This document shows, piece by piece, positions 7,892-15,903 of a stretch of 33,378 nucleotides of DNA. Source of the stretch: Spirochaetaceae bacterium bin103. Lineage in GTDB: Bacteria > Spirochaetota > Spirochaetia > SZUA-6 > Bin103. The translations under genes and the position numbers were made by a program. The stretch is taken from assembly GCA_002238925.1 (NCBI GenBank), contig MPNH01000058.1:1-33378 (forward strand), written 5' to 3'. The first letter of the stretch is position 1. Each line of letters opens with the position of its first letter. The notes beneath the pieces were generated by a model. That model worked only from the letters and a program-made list of their open reading frames with translations. It ran no database searches and was not told the DNA's origin.

Positions 7892-8968
7892 ATGAAAGCT
7901 GCGATCATGCACGGGTTCAACCGCGAGTTGACCATCGAAGAAATAGAGCTCGGCGGTCCGCGCGCCGGGGAGGTGCTGGTGAATCTGAAGGCCAGCGGCG
8001 TGTGCCACTCGGACTGGCACGCGCTCAAGGGAGACTGGGGCGACTATGGGCTGCCCCTGGTGCTCGGCCACGAGGGCGCCGGCATGGTGCAGGAAGTGGG
8101 CGCGGGCGTGACCGCGGTGAAGCCGGGCGACCACGTGATTCTGGCGTGGCGCACCAACTGCGGCATCTGCGAGATGTGCCAGCACGGCTGGCCTAACTTG
8201 TGCACGGCGCCGCCGTCGACTGGCCAGCGCGGCACGGTGGGCGGCGAACCGCTGCACCGCTTTACCGATACCGGTACCTTCGCCACCCACACGGTGGTGC
8301 CGGAATCCGCCCCGGTGGTGATGCCGAAGGAGATTCCGTTCGCCCAGGCGGCGCTGATCGGCTGCGGGGTGATGACCGGCTACGGAGCCGCGGTCAATAC
8401 GGCGCGGGTACGGGCGGGCAGCACGGTGGCGGTGTTCGGCTGCGGCGGCGTGGGGCTGAACTGCATCCAGGGCGCACGCGTGGCGGGAGCCGAGATGATC
8501 ATCGCCGTCGACCTGCGCGACAACAAACTGGAGCTGGGCCGGCGCTTCGGGGCGACGCACACCGTCAACGCCGCGGACAACGATCCAGTGGAGGCAATCC
8601 TGGAACTGACCGGCGGCGAGGGCGTGCACTACGCGTTCGAGGCGATCGGCGTGGCCTCCGCGCCCTACTCGCAGAGCGTCCGCTGCACGCGGCGGCGCGG
8701 CACGACCGTGTGGGTCGGCCACGCGCCGCTGAACACCGCGGTCCAGTTCGACGCGCGCGACCTGTTCTTCGAGCGCACCGTGATCGGCTCCTTCTACGGC
8801 AGTGCCAGAACACACGTCGACTTTCTGCGCATCCTGGCGCTGTACCGCGAAGGCAAGCTGATGCTGGACGAACTGGTCAGCAGGCAACTGCCGCTCGAGC
8901 GGGTCAACGATGCGTTCGCATCGCTCGCCGAGGGCGACGTGGCGCGCAGCGTGCTGATCATGGACTGA
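7892..8968 (+). CDS. Zinc-dependent alcohol dehydrogenase (MDR superfamily)
   Basis: A 358-residue medium-chain dehydrogenase. Catalytic zinc ligands are visible as Cys38 in GVCHSDWH and His60-Glu61 in GHEGAG; structural zinc ligands are Cys90, Cys93, Cys96 and Cys104 in CGICEMCQHGWPNLC. The NAD-binding motif VAVFGCGGVGLNC lies near residues 180-192, followed by an acidic VDLRDNK that favours NAD. It resembles class III-type and related Zn-dependent alcohol dehydrogenases. ATG at 7892 has GGAGG directly upstream at 7882-7886; the GTG at 7865 is less likely. It probably oxidises a primary alcohol or reduces an aldehyde. The physiological substrate is unknown. Confidence 0.92.
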   Translation: MKAAIMHGFNRELTIEEIELGGPRAGEVLVNLKASGVCHSDWHALKGDWGDYGLPLVLGHEGAGMVQEVGAGVTAVKPGDHVILAWRTNCGICEMCQHGWPNLCTAPPSTGQRGTVGGEPLHRFTDTGTFATHTVVPESAPVVMPKEIPFAQAALIGCGVMTGYGAAVNTARVRAGSTVAVFGCGGVGLNCIQGARVAGAEMIIAVDLRDNKLELGRRFGATHTVNAADNDPVEAILELTGGEGVHYAFEAIGVASAPYSQSVRCTRRRGTTVWVGHAPLNTAVQFDARDLFFERTVIGSFYGSARTHVDFLRILALYREGKLMLDELVSRQLPLERVNDAFASLAEGDVARSVLIMD

Positions 8969-8986
8969 AGCAGCGGGGCGTGCGCC

Positions 8987-9216
8987 GGCGGCACCGGCAT
9001 GCGCGCTCCGCACCCGACGCGCGCTACGCGGCGCGGCGGGCGCTGTCGATCAGGGCGCGGATGGAGCCGATGGCGGAGGCGCGCCCGCGGGGGGCCCCCG
9101 CAGGGGGCGGCACCGGCATGCGCGCTCCGCACCCGACGCGCGCTACGCGGCGCGGCGAGCGATGTCGATCAGGGCGCGGATGTAGCCGATGGCGTAGGCG
9201 CGCCCGCGGTGGCCCC
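8987..9216. repeat. 119-bp tandem duplication of the 3' end of the mannonate dehydratase gene
   Basis: Two copies of about 111 bases, 8987-9097 and 9106-9216, with a fixed 119-base offset. The second copy holds the last codons of the minus-strand mannonate dehydratase gene; the first lies beyond its stop and still reads as a decayed version of the same C-terminus (ALIDSARRAA against ALIDIARRAA). Nearly all differences in the outer copy are A or T replaced by G or C. The junction is G/C-homopolymer rich (runs of six G, five C and five G around 9089-9107). It may be a true duplication or an assembly artefact. Confidence 0.9.
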
Positions 9217-10120
9217 AGTCGGTGTCGTCCACCATGCGCGGCACGTGGTCGGTAATCAGAAAGCCGCCGAAGCCCACCTCGAGCAGCGCCTGCACCACGG
9301 CGAAGGTGTCGACGTTTCCTTCGTCGATGAAGCACTCATTGAAGCACGGCACCTGGCCCTGCACGTCGCGGAAGTGCACGTACACGATGCGCCCGCGGCC
9401 GCCGAAGTGGCGCACCGCATCGAGCACGCCGTCCGGCCCCATCTCCGACCAGCAGCCCATACAGAAATCAAGGCCATGATTGGGGCTGTCGAAGGTATCG
9501 ATGGCGCGTCGGAAGCCGGCGAAGTTGCGGAAAATGCGCGCCACCCCGCCAAGCGACGGCACCGGCGGATCATCGGGGTGCACCGCCAGCGTCACCCCCG
9601 CCTCCTCGGCCACCGGCAGCACCCGGCTCATGTAGTACTCGTAGTTGTCCCACATCTCTTCTTCGCTGAACACGCGGCCGTGGGTGAGCGGAGCTTCGGC
9701 GTGCTCTGCCATATCGAACCGGGTGGCGCCCGCCCCACCCCGCAACGGCGCCAGGCCGGGCGTGCGCCACACCTGGTTGGGCATCCAGTGGTAGCCGAGG
9801 ATCGGGATGCCGGCGCGGCCCATGTTGCGGATGGTGGCCTGCATGTGGGCGATCTGCTCGTCGCGGCCCGGCAGCCCGAGCATCGCCTTGTCGTAGAAGC
9901 GTACCGGCACGTTCTCCAGGCACATCAGACGCAACTCCGCCGCATCCGCCCGTTGCCGCAGCGCCAGCAGATCGTCGTACTCCCAGCGCTGCCCGCCGGG
10001 CAGTTGGGGCGTGTTCATCAGGAAGTCGTCGGCGCCAAGCTGCTTGATGAACGCCAGCTTCTCGTCGGTGAGCTCGCTAAACTGGCCAAGCCCGATCCGC
10101 ATTTCATTCCGGTCCCGCAC
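9143..10120 (-). CDS. uxuA: Mannonate dehydratase
   Basis: A 325-residue protein of the UxuA family, which dehydrates D-mannonate to 2-keto-3-deoxygluconate in glucuronate breakdown. Typical segments are ILGYHWMPNQVWRT, the AVHPDDPP motif near residue 197, DFCMGCWSEMG near 238 and VYVHFRDVQG near 266, which supply the metal-binding His, Cys and Asp residues of the TIM barrel. It is shorter than E. coli UxuA (about 394 residues), as in many environmental homologues; some of these act on related substrates. The GTG at 10120 is preferred because GGAGG at 10131-10127 sits six bases upstream; the ATG at 10102 is an alternative. The 3' end is involved in a tandem duplication. No glucuronate isomerase or fructuronate reductase is recognisable nearby, though the oxidoreductases upstream could serve that pathway. 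Confidence 0.85.
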   Translation of the reverse strand: MRDRNEMRIGLGQFSELTDEKLAFIKQLGADDFLMNTPQLPGGQRWEYDDLLALRQRADAAELRLMCLENVPVRFYDKAMLGLPGRDEQIAHMQATIRNMGRAGIPILGYHWMPNQVWRTPGLAPLRGGAGATRFDMAEHAEAPLTHGRVFSEEEMWDNYEYYMSRVLPVAEEAGVTLAVHPDDPPVPSLGGVARIFRNFAGFRRAIDTFDSPNHGLDFCMGCWSEMGPDGVLDAVRHFGGRGRIVYVHFRDVQGQVPCFNECFIDEGNVDTFAVVQALLEVGFGGFLITDHVPRMVDDTDWGHRGRAYAIGYIRALIDIARRAA

Positions 10121-10131
10121 AGGACACCTCC

Positions 10132-10560
10132 CGGGCCCCTACCGTAGCGCAGACGGCGGTAAAAAACACCTTGCAAGCGTCAATCGGGTGTGGTAGGATT
10201 GATGACAGTAGGGAGCTTCGCCGGACCTCTCTCCGATCGGAGAAGCCACCTTGCAGTTTCCAAACCTGACCTGAGGGGGATCTTGGGCCGATGGACAATA
10301 CGAGGGCCGCTGAAGCGGCCACAGACGATCGTTAATCGATCTACCTACTCGCGCTTCCCGGCAATCGGGGAGGTGGCGAGTTTGAGCTCTGTAGGTCCGG
10401 CGAGCTCCCTACCTTCTTTCCTGCTCTTCCAATTCCTGCCTCGTCCTTGATCGTCCCGGCCTCCACCGAGCCCCATATCGGTGGAGCGTCTGCTCACGCC
10501 ATTGCCTGCACACGACACCGGCACGCGGCGTTCGTAACGCATCAACGTTCTTGTTTTCGT
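10132..10560. other. Long intergenic region with several hairpins and inverted repeats
   Basis: No convincing gene lies here; the small open frames have no recognisable content. The base composition is less GC-rich than its surroundings. It contains a 14-base perfect palindrome at 10230-10243, a 6-bp GC hairpin with TGAA loop at 10305-10320, a perfect 9-bp hairpin at 10461-10486 (arms CTCCACCGA/TCGGTGGAG), and a long-range inverted repeat: GTAGGGAGCTTCGCCGGACC around 10208-10227 against its near complement at 10391-10411. The long arms differ by one base insertion. The region could encode a structured RNA or be a remnant of a small inverted-repeat element; I cannot match it to a known RNA family. 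Confidence 0.45.
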
Positions 10561-10604
10561 TGATTATTCTTGAACGTGTAGTTGATTGTTCTTGAACGTG
10601 TAGT
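10561..10604. repeat. Two 22-bp tandem repeats upstream of the Calx-beta lipoprotein gene
   Basis: Two adjacent 22-base copies (10561-10582 and 10583-10604) sharing TTCTTGAACGTGTAGT and differing at one position. They are AT-rich against the GC-rich background and end 23 bases before the start codon. A shortened relative (GTTCTTGTTTTCG) precedes them at about 10547. The position suits an activator or repressor binding site, but no promoter hexamers fit well. Confidence 0.8.
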
Positions 10605-10627
10605 TTATTTTGCGTCAGGAGCGGTCT

Positions 10628-13060
10628 ATGAAGGTATCTGATGCACGGCGCCGTTCACGGTTGTTGTCTGTTCTCGTTCTCGTTGTCGTTCTTGCCAGTT
10701 CCGTGATCGGTTGTAGCTCGGCGGTGTCCCGAACCAGCAACCAGCAGGAGAGTTCGGAAACGGCGACTCCGCGGCCGCCGGACGCCGCTGCGGTGGGCAT
10801 GGCAATAGAAGCGGACGTGCCGGCCGTGGTCGAAGGCGACGGTGCTCCCTTTACCGTGACTGCTTCCGAGACGCCGAGCGGAGCTCCGGTGGCGGTGGCA
10901 TACACCGTCTCGGGGACGGCACGCGCGGGGTCCGACTACACCGCTCCGTCCGGTACGGTCACGCTCGCCGCCGGCGCTTCGCAGGCCCGGTTCACGATCG
11001 TCACACGCGCGGACGAAGAACCCGAGGAGCTGGAGACGATTGTCGTGCAACTCGAGCACGCTGCAACGACGACCGGTGAATCGGCCGCGGTGGACAACAC
11101 ACCGGCGACCGTGACGTTGGTGGAGCCGCCGTCCACGACGCACGGCAGCGGCGTCGGCAACGGCACCGTTACCCAAGAGGACGAGATACCCGTGCTTGCG
11201 ATCCAGGACGCCGCCGCGGCCGAAAACGCCGGCAGCATGTCGTTCCAGGTACTGCTCGCACGGGCGAAAGAGCAGGTGGTTTCGGTGTCCTACGAGACCA
11301 AGGACGCGACGGCGTCGAGCGGTTCGGGATCGGACTACGCCAATACCGCCGGCGTGTTGACCTTCGTCCCCGGCGAGCCCCTGGAGCAGAGTATCATCGT
11401 ACCGATCGCCGCTGACGGCGAAGACGAACCGGACGAGGTTTTTTCGGTGTCGCTGCACTCGCCGATGAACGCGGCACTCGGCGATGCCGAGGCCATCGGC
11501 ACGATCGTCGACAATCGCAATGCCGAGAGGCAACCCGGCGTGGACCTGCCCACCCTCACCATCGCCAATAGCAGAGCAAGCGAGGGCGACGGACCCATGC
11601 GGTTCACGGTGACACTGAACCGCATGAGCGACCGGGAGGTGACGGTTTCCTACGAAACCAGTGGCTTCAGTGCCAAACCGGCAACTGACTACCAGCACAC
11701 CAGCGGCCGGTTGACCTTCGGCGCCAACGATCCACACCTGACCCGCACAATCGACGTGCCGATTGTGCAGGACGATCGGATCGACGATCTCGTGGAATTG
11801 TTCTTTGTGATATTGAGCGCCCCGGTGAACGCGGTTCTGAGCGTTGCCTCGGCATCCGGGACGATCGAGGACGACGACGACGCCGAGGGAGACACCCGCG
11901 AGACCGCGATGACCGTGACGCCGGGGACCGTCATCGCGGGGCGCATCGAGGGGAGCGCAGACGTGGACGTGTTCAAGGTTGCCGTGATGAGCGACCACGA
12001 GTTGCTGGCGGCCACCGACCACGGCAAGGCAGGCCCCTTCGTCCAGAGTTCGGTCGTCAGGATCGAGACCACCGGGTATACGTCGTCGAATGCGGATCAC
12101 TTCGACTCGTACGATGTCGAAGCGGGTACGGATTACGCGTACGTGTTCGTAACAGCGCCGCGCGCGCACCATTACGACCTCTTCCTCTGGCTGATCGGGC
12201 CCGACACGACCGAGTCCGGGTTCCAGATCGAGTTGGAGTATCTCGACCAACGACTCAGCATGGACCAGAAGACGGCAATCATGAGCGCTGCCGACAAGTG
12301 GCAGGAGGTCGTCACCGGCGATCTGCCTCGGCTGCCCATCATCAATTCCGGGTGGACGTGCCAGCGCAGCGGTGACCCGCCGGGCGGTTCAACCGCGTTC
12401 GGGGGCCTGATCGATGACCTGAAGGTTGAGATCGCTGTTCGGCACATCGACGGCCCGGGGAATTCGCACTCGCTCTCGGGGCCGTGCGTAACGCGAAGCG
12501 ACGGTCTTCCGGCGCTCGGCCGGGTGATTCTGGACGAGGACGACTTCGACGTGGCGCACGCCGTGCTGACCGAGTACGCCAAGCACGGGATCGGGCACGT
12601 GCTGGGATTCGGCACCATCGCCCAATGGCGCGACCTGGTAGGGAATTCGGCGTACTTCGTGAGCCCGGGGGATGCGCCGCCCGATACCCACTTCGCCGGG
12701 CAACAAGCAGTGTCTGCATTCAACGCACTGCCTGATAACACCTATATGGGGGGCAAGGTTCCGTTGGACAACGCCGTGACAAGGACCAGATTCCGCGCCC
12801 GCGATGCGCATTGGCGCGATTCGGTCTTCGGGGTGGAGTTGATGTCGACCGGGATCCCCGTACAGGCCGTTCCGCTCAGCATAGTGACGGTCAGGGCGCT
12901 GGAGGACCTCGGTTACACCGTGGACGTCACTAAGGCCGACTCCTATATGCTTCCCCAAGAGCAAGAGTCGCTCCTTACGGCTCAGTCTGCCACGTTAGAG
13001 GTGCACGTGGTTGACGACATCCGGAGCGAGCCGATCATCGCAGCGGAGTTGCCCGATTAG
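10628..13060 (+). CDS. Calx-beta lipoprotein with a leishmanolysin-like domain lacking the HExxH glutamate
   Basis: An 810-residue exported protein. ATG at 10628 has CAGGAG seven bases upstream. A basic N-terminus and hydrophobic stretch lead to the lipobox SVIGC with Cys29, so it is probably a lipoprotein. Then come three Calx-beta-type domains (about residues 55-160, 190-295 and 300-410), each with the GSDY/ATDY and acidic D-x-E-P-(D/E)-E motif, and a pre-peptidase C-terminal-like beta domain (about 415-520). The C-terminal part resembles bacterial leishmanolysin-like metalloproteases: KHGIGHVLGFGT, then DAHWRDSVFGVELMS, then ALEDLGYTVD. The expected HExxH is HGIGH (His653, Gly654, His657), with His728 as likely third zinc ligand. 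The catalytic Glu is replaced by Gly, one base from a Glu codon. It may be an inactive binding protein. It ends 30 bases from a convergent gene. Confidence 0.82.
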   Translation: MKVSDARRRSRLLSVLVLVVVLASSVIGCSSAVSRTSNQQESSETATPRPPDAAAVGMAIEADVPAVVEGDGAPFTVTASETPSGAPVAVAYTVSGTARAGSDYTAPSGTVTLAAGASQARFTIVTRADEEPEELETIVVQLEHAATTTGESAAVDNTPATVTLVEPPSTTHGSGVGNGTVTQEDEIPVLAIQDAAAAENAGSMSFQVLLARAKEQVVSVSYETKDATASSGSGSDYANTAGVLTFVPGEPLEQSIIVPIAADGEDEPDEVFSVSLHSPMNAALGDAEAIGTIVDNRNAERQPGVDLPTLTIANSRASEGDGPMRFTVTLNRMSDREVTVSYETSGFSAKPATDYQHTSGRLTFGANDPHLTRTIDVPIVQDDRIDDLVELFFVILSAPVNAVLSVASASGTIEDDDDAEGDTRETAMTVTPGTVIAGRIEGSADVDVFKVAVMSDHELLAATDHGKAGPFVQSSVVRIETTGYTSSNADHFDSYDVEAGTDYAYVFVTAPRAHHYDLFLWLIGPDTTESGFQIELEYLDQRLSMDQKTAIMSAADKWQEVVTGDLPRLPIINSGWTCQRSGDPPGGSTAFGGLIDDLKVEIAVRHIDGPGNSHSLSGPCVTRSDGLPALGRVILDEDDFDVAHAVLTEYAKHGIGHVLGFGTIAQWRDLVGNSAYFVSPGDAPPDTHFAGQQAVSAFNALPDNTYMGGKVPLDNAVTRTRFRARDAHWRDSVFGVELMSTGIPVQAVPLSIVTVRALEDLGYTVDVTKADSYMLPQEQESLLTAQSATLEVHVVDDIRSEPIIAAELPD

Positions 13061-13090
13061 CGCACGCGGGTTCCCACTGCCGGGCTTTGC

Positions 13091-14113
13091 TTACTGCCAG
13101 ACTCTCTCCCAGGTGCCCGACGCCGCCGAGCGGTAGATTGCCAGCGCGGTGCGCAGTTCGCCGAGCGACGCCTCCGGCGGCGCCTCCGGCGGCTTGCCAT
13201 CCAGCACCGCCGCTTCGAAATCTGCCAGCTCGGGCGCGAATGACGCCGCATAACCGTGCTCTCCGGCGATCGGGCGGCCCAGCGGGTGCTGCCGGTCGAC
13301 CAGGGTCATGCCGCCGTCGAAGCCGCCGTGGATCACGATTTCGCCCGCCGTACCGGTGAGACGCCACCATGGTCCCGCCCACAGCGGCGCGTCGTGGGTA
13401 ATCGCCTGGAAGCTCGCCACCACCCCGGACTGGAAGCGCAGCAGCGCGTGGGCGAGCGACTCGCCCTGCATCGCCGGCACCACCCGGCCGGTGGTGGCCA
13501 CCACCTCGTCCACTTCGCCCAGCCACATGCGCAGCGGGCGGATCCAGTGCGCGCCGCCGTCCACCACCACGCCGCCGCCGGTGCGCGCCACCTCGTAACG
13601 CCAGGAGTCGCCCGGGTACCAGAACGGATCGTGCAGCGCCTCGAACGAGGCACGCGCCGTGACCGGCTCGCCGATGGCGCCGGAGGCCAGAAGGTCGCGG
13701 GCCCGCACCACGTCGGGCCAGTACTGCGAGTTTTCCGCCACCATGAACACGGTGCCGGCGCGGCGGGCCGCCTCCTGGATGCGCGCGCAGGCGTCCAGCG
13801 TCAGCGCCATCGGCTTCTCCAGCAGCACGTGCTTGCCCGCAGCGAAGGCCCGGGTCGCCAAGTCCTCGTGCAGGTCATGCGGCACCATGATGTCGACGGC
13901 GTCGAAGTCTCCGACGGCGAGCGCCCGCTCCAGGGAGGCGTAGGTTTGCGCCCCGGTGCGGGCGGCGATGGCCGCGGCGGCGTTGGCGTCGGGGTCCACG
14001 GCCGCGGTCACCCGGGTACGCTGTGCCGCCTGCTCGATGCCGTCGAGATGAAAGCCGGCGATGCGGCCGCAGCCGACGAAGGCCAACCTGAGCTCCGGCG
14101 CGTCGTTTACCAT
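13091..14113 (-). CDS. Gfo/Idh/MocA-family oxidoreductase
   Basis: A 340-residue NAD(P)-dependent sugar or inositol dehydrogenase-type protein. The N-terminal Rossmann fold has VGCGRIAGFH near residue 14, and the family EKP motif is in HVLLEKPMAL near residue 98. The C-terminal alpha-beta domain includes the GGGVVVDGGAHWIRPLRMW segment, where the conserved D-x-x-x-H pair (Asp and His) lies. The true ATG at 14113 sits within an inverted repeat with ACCATGG arms at 14109-14115 and 14121-14127; another ATG twelve bases further upstream opens a frame that stops after five codons. Substrate unknown; members act on pyranoses, inositols and amino sugars. It is divergent from the aldo/keto reductase fragment. 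Confidence 0.9.
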   Translation of the reverse strand: MVNDAPELRLAFVGCGRIAGFHLDGIEQAAQRTRVTAAVDPDANAAAAIAARTGAQTYASLERALAVGDFDAVDIMVPHDLHEDLATRAFAAGKHVLLEKPMALTLDACARIQEAARRAGTVFMVAENSQYWPDVVRARDLLASGAIGEPVTARASFEALHDPFWYPGDSWRYEVARTGGGVVVDGGAHWIRPLRMWLGEVDEVVATTGRVVPAMQGESLAHALLRFQSGVVASFQAITHDAPLWAGPWWRLTGTAGEIVIHGGFDGGMTLVDRQHPLGRPIAGEHGYAASFAPELADFEAAVLDGKPPEAPPEASLGELRTALAIYRSAASGTWERVWQ

Positions 14114-14154
14114 GGCGATACCATGGTGCCAATTCTACGCGCCGCGCCGCGGCA

Positions 14155-14691
14155 GTGTCAGCCGCGGCGGTTGTTCGGTCGCCGGCCACCTCGGGTATGG
14201 TGTGGCCAACGGGAGGTGCGGCGACCCGGTCTCTTGCCGCATTCGGCGACGTGGACGTGCTGCAGGTGGGCTACAACCTGATAGAGCGCCAGGGAGCCGC
14301 AACCCTCGATTACGCCCGCAGAGCCGGTATGGGAACCCTGATCCGGGTGCCCATGGCGAAGGGCATGCTCAGCGGCAAGTACTTTGCCAACTGGGAGTTG
14401 CCGGACGACGACGTGCGCCGCGAGCGGTTCTCGCGCGCCGCTACGGTGCGTGCCTTCCGGCGACTGCCGGAACTGGCGTTCCTCGCCGAGCGACGCACCA
14501 TGCCGCAGGCCGCGCTGCGCTTCACCCTCGACCACCCCGGCACCAGCTGCGTGATCGCCGGCGCCAAGACGGTTGCCCAGATCGAGGAAAACGCCGCCAC
14601 GGCTGAGGTGCCCGCGCTTTCAGGCGCCGAGCTGCAACGCGCTCTGCCCATCGTGGACGGCCTCTCCGTCCCCAACTGGGCGGGAAACTGA
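14155..14691 (+). pseudogene. Aldo/keto reductase, C-terminal half only
   Basis: The frame encodes 178 residues. From about residue 22 it matches the second half of an aldo/keto reductase: VDVLQVGYNLIERQ, then GTLIRVPMAKGMLSGKY, then PQAALRFTLDHPGTSCVIAGAKTVAQIEENAA. The N-terminal half, with the catalytic Asp, Tyr, Lys and His, is absent. The upstream sequence instead belongs to the start region of the Gfo/Idh/MocA gene on the other strand. The first ~20 residues from the GTG look non-homologous. It is most likely a truncated relic that could not form a complete barrel. A functional half-domain protein is unlikely. Confidence 0.75.
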
Positions 14692-14780
14692 GCGACAGCG
14701 ACAGCAGTTCGCCGCAGCCTTACGGACCGGTGTCCGCTCCTGACGCGTCCCGGGAGTGGGGTGCCGGTTCGTTGATTGGT

Positions 14781-15887
14781 CTACGGTTCGTTGGCGGCGC
14801 TGATTTCGTCGCACATGCGGGCCAGCTCCAGCACGCGCTCGTCCGGAGTGCCCGACTCGATGTCGGCGAACACCAGGTCGCAGGGGCCGTACTGACGGGC
14901 GATCTGCTCCAGGTCGGCACGCAGTTGCTCGCTGGTCTTGTCGCGTACTTCCATCGGCGTGTACATCAGCGCGCGGCGGCCGGCAGGGAACAGCGAGCGG
15001 GCCTTGGGCAGGTCGGAGTCCAGCCCCATGTCGACATAGGCGACGTCGGGCACTGAGGCGTAGTGGTCCAGGTAGGGATTGGCGTTCCAGGCGCAGTTGT
15101 GAATGCCGATAAGGCCGAAGGACTCGGCGATGCGGCGGTCGTGCGCCAGCAGGAACTCCTCGTAGTGCTTGGGTGACACCATGTTCACCAGGCAGTTGCT
15201 CACCGTGAAGTGGCGGTTGTCGACGCCCGCCTCGCGCTGCCGCGCGTACAACCGCTGCGCACCCTCGATCATCGTGGTGGCGACGCAGGAAACCAGATGG
15301 TGCACGCGGTTCGGCTCGCGCACCATCTCCAGGAACAGATCCTCGCCGCGGATGCGGTACGCGCTGTTGAGCACGCCCTGCCAGTTGAGGTAGCCGCGCA
15401 CGGTGCCGGTCTCGCGCTCGATCCAGTCCAACTGCCCCATCAGCTCCGCGAACGGCGCGCTGCTCTCCAGGTCGGGCGGCTCGAGCCGGTCCACCGCCTC
15501 GCCGTCGAGGTGCTCGCGCGCACTCCACGGCCAGTTGTCTTCCTGGTACTCGATCGGGATGCCGTACAACAGCGCCACGAACGAGGCGCCGTAGATGCCG
15601 GTCAGCAGATCGGTGGGCGCCTCCGGATCCTCCACCTGGCCGATCGGCAGCAACGGAAAGCGGCGCCGCACCTCGCGCGCCATCTTCACCAATGCACTGC
15701 GCCGGTATCCCGGATCGGTGTGCCAGCGCGTGCCGAAGTCGACCCCCACGGCGTCGCGGTACCACTTGGGCGTGAAGCCGAACTCGGGGCGCAGAAACGG
15801 CTCATCGCCGGTGCCGGGGCGCCGCGTCGCGGGTGCCGACAGCGCGATGTAGCTGACCAGTTCGTCGTACGGACGCGCGGACTCCAC
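14781..15887 (-). CDS. Uroporphyrinogen decarboxylase-family (MtaA-like) protein
   Basis: A 368-residue protein that I assign to the URO-D/MtaA superfamily by general pattern: FPLLPIGQVEDP, TDLLTGIYG, ENWPWSAREHLDGEAVDRL in the N-terminal half and SNCLVNMVSPKHYEEFLLAHDRRIAESFG then IGIHNCAWNANPYLDHY in the second half. His-x-Cys in IHNCAW and a later Cys in GPCDLVFADIESG give a possible zinc site of the MtaA type. It begins with GTG 15887, 16 bases after the SDR gene, so the two are probably one operon. No corrinoid protein is adjacent; it might use the carrier encoded at 2652, or act on an unrelated substrate. No true heme-pathway role is suggested. Confidence 0.65.
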   Translation of the reverse strand: MESARPYDELVSYIALSAPATRRPGTGDEPFLRPEFGFTPKWYRDAVGVDFGTRWHTDPGYRRSALVKMAREVRRRFPLLPIGQVEDPEAPTDLLTGIYGASFVALLYGIPIEYQEDNWPWSAREHLDGEAVDRLEPPDLESSAPFAELMGQLDWIERETGTVRGYLNWQGVLNSAYRIRGEDLFLEMVREPNRVHHLVSCVATTMIEGAQRLYARQREAGVDNRHFTVSNCLVNMVSPKHYEEFLLAHDRRIAESFGLIGIHNCAWNANPYLDHYASVPDVAYVDMGLDSDLPKARSLFPAGRRALMYTPMEVRDKTSEQLRADLEQIARQYGPCDLVFADIESGTPDERVLELARMCDEISAANEP

Positions 15888-15903
15888 CGATTCGCCGCCT
15901 GGC

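Noticed and set aside
14781..15887. A heme-pathway uroporphyrinogen decarboxylase (HemE)
   Set aside because: It lacks the HemE N-terminal signature and has MtaA-like His/Cys residues; no other heme genes are near.
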